Source: Rhynchopus euleeides (taxonomy: Eukaryota; Euglenozoa; Diplonemea; Diplonemida; Diplonemidae). From it: a DNA stretch of 64,000 bases. Shown here piece after piece: positions 63,591 through 64,000 of this stretch. Location of the stretch: NCBI GenBank assembly GCA_963210315.1, contig OY723276.1, forward strand, positions 310,001-374,000. The letters are read 5' to 3'. The notes under the pieces were generated by a model. The model was given only the letters and a program-made list of their open reading frames with translations, ran no database searches and was not told the origin of the DNA. Position 1 is the first letter of the stretch. Each line of letters opens with the position of its first letter. The position numbers were made by a program, and so were the translations under genes.

Positions 63591-64000
63591 ATCTCGCGTG
63601 CCCGTCTAGTAACCAAGTCCTTGCGCTTCAACGGCCGTGGCATATCAGGGGGTAAATCATGGTCCCGAAAGCTATTTTTTGGGTTTCTTCCGGCACCCGA
63701 GGATGGCGCGAGCGGGAGAGGAACCACGGAAGGAACCCAGCGCCTCACACCGTGCCCACCTAGCGGTCCACCGACGGGAAAATTAGGCAACAACACGAGC
63801 GCGCGCGAAGCGCGCGCGAGAAAAATTGACCCCTAGTGTTTCCCCCTGATCCCCCCCCAAAACAGGAGCGTCAACCCACCAAATCTCCATAATCGAAAAG
63901 TTAGCGACAGGCCTGCTTTCCTCCAATCCCGCCCCCTCGTCCCACCCCACCCACCACACGCAGACACACACACACAGCACACGAACTCGCGAACTCACAG
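63591..64000. other. Window end, no gene recognised
   Basis: Apart from the mini-hairpin and one GCGTCAACCC word, the stretch is short non-coding frames and a CA-rich tail (63958-63980). Confidence 0.5.
63799..63817. repeat. GCGCGCGC-GAA-GCGCGCGC mini-hairpin
   Basis: 8-bp alternating GC stem with a GAA loop, the same GCGAAGC apex as 11059-11077. It follows HCR copy 3 by about 210 bp, as the other follows HCR copy 1 by about 155 bp. Confidence 0.85.

Overview
Nuclear DNA of a protist. Host-type coding regions are GC-rich, long and widely spaced. One gene has two GT-AG introns that restore a single frame, and the spacers are full of poly-G/C tracts, microsatellites and mobile DNA. Bacterial, organellar and viral origins do not fit a four-domain voltage-gated Ca2+ channel, an FG nucleoporin and receptor kinases. 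My best guess is Euglenozoa, possibly a diplonemid, at low to moderate confidence. The tyrosine-recombinase retroelement has the order gag, recombinase, RT/RNase H known from kinetoplastid VIPER/TATE elements, and pyrimidine-rich AG sites precede several reading frames. I saw no spliced-leader, rRNA or convincing tRNA gene.

Layout. 1-11.3 kb: mostly non-coding; one coiled-coil coding exon (2567-3245, minus), a degenerate inverted-repeat element (7.3-8.9 kb) and many hairpins. 11.3-19.2 kb: one uninterrupted 2627-residue Ca2+ channel gene (minus). 19.2-22.3 kb: non-coding. 22.3-28.9 kb: a composite mobile element (called E3 here) carrying two 0.33-kb E1 modules and one 0.81-kb E2 module, with a 4.4-kb VIPER-like retroelement fossil inserted in E2. 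28.9-35.7 kb: four TA-flanked inverted-repeat elements whose ends are poly-G/C (F1, F2, G1, F3), one hAT-like element, and a METTL-type methyltransferase fragment inside F3. 36.3-39.2 kb: three-exon FG nucleoporin (minus). 40.4-42.3 kb: tail-anchored DUF4116-repeat protein (minus). 42.7-53.2 kb: two nearly identical receptor-like genes (minus), each with a signal peptide, beta-propeller, Cys-rich module, Pro/Thr stalk, TM helix and two kinase domains, plus an orphan third copy of their shared 3' flank. 55.0-58.0 kb: second E3 composite with two E1 and two E2. 59.3-63.0 kb: E4, a 3.7-kb transposon with 16-bp perfect terminal inverted repeats and two genes, one a candidate DDE transposase with three zinc fingers. 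63.0-64.0 kb: clustered short palindromic repeats.

How it fits together. All host-type genes lie on the minus strand; the only plus-strand genes are the E4 pair and the methyltransferase relic. E3 and E4 share CACGG...CCGTG ends and subterminal arrays of ACATGT/ACTTGT words, so E3 may be a non-autonomous relative of E4. E1 and E2 share CCGTA(T/A)ACG ends flanked by TA and sit only inside E3 arrays here. The window therefore shows at least three layers of nesting, retroelement in E2 in E3, with two empty E2 copies about 29 kb away to compare.
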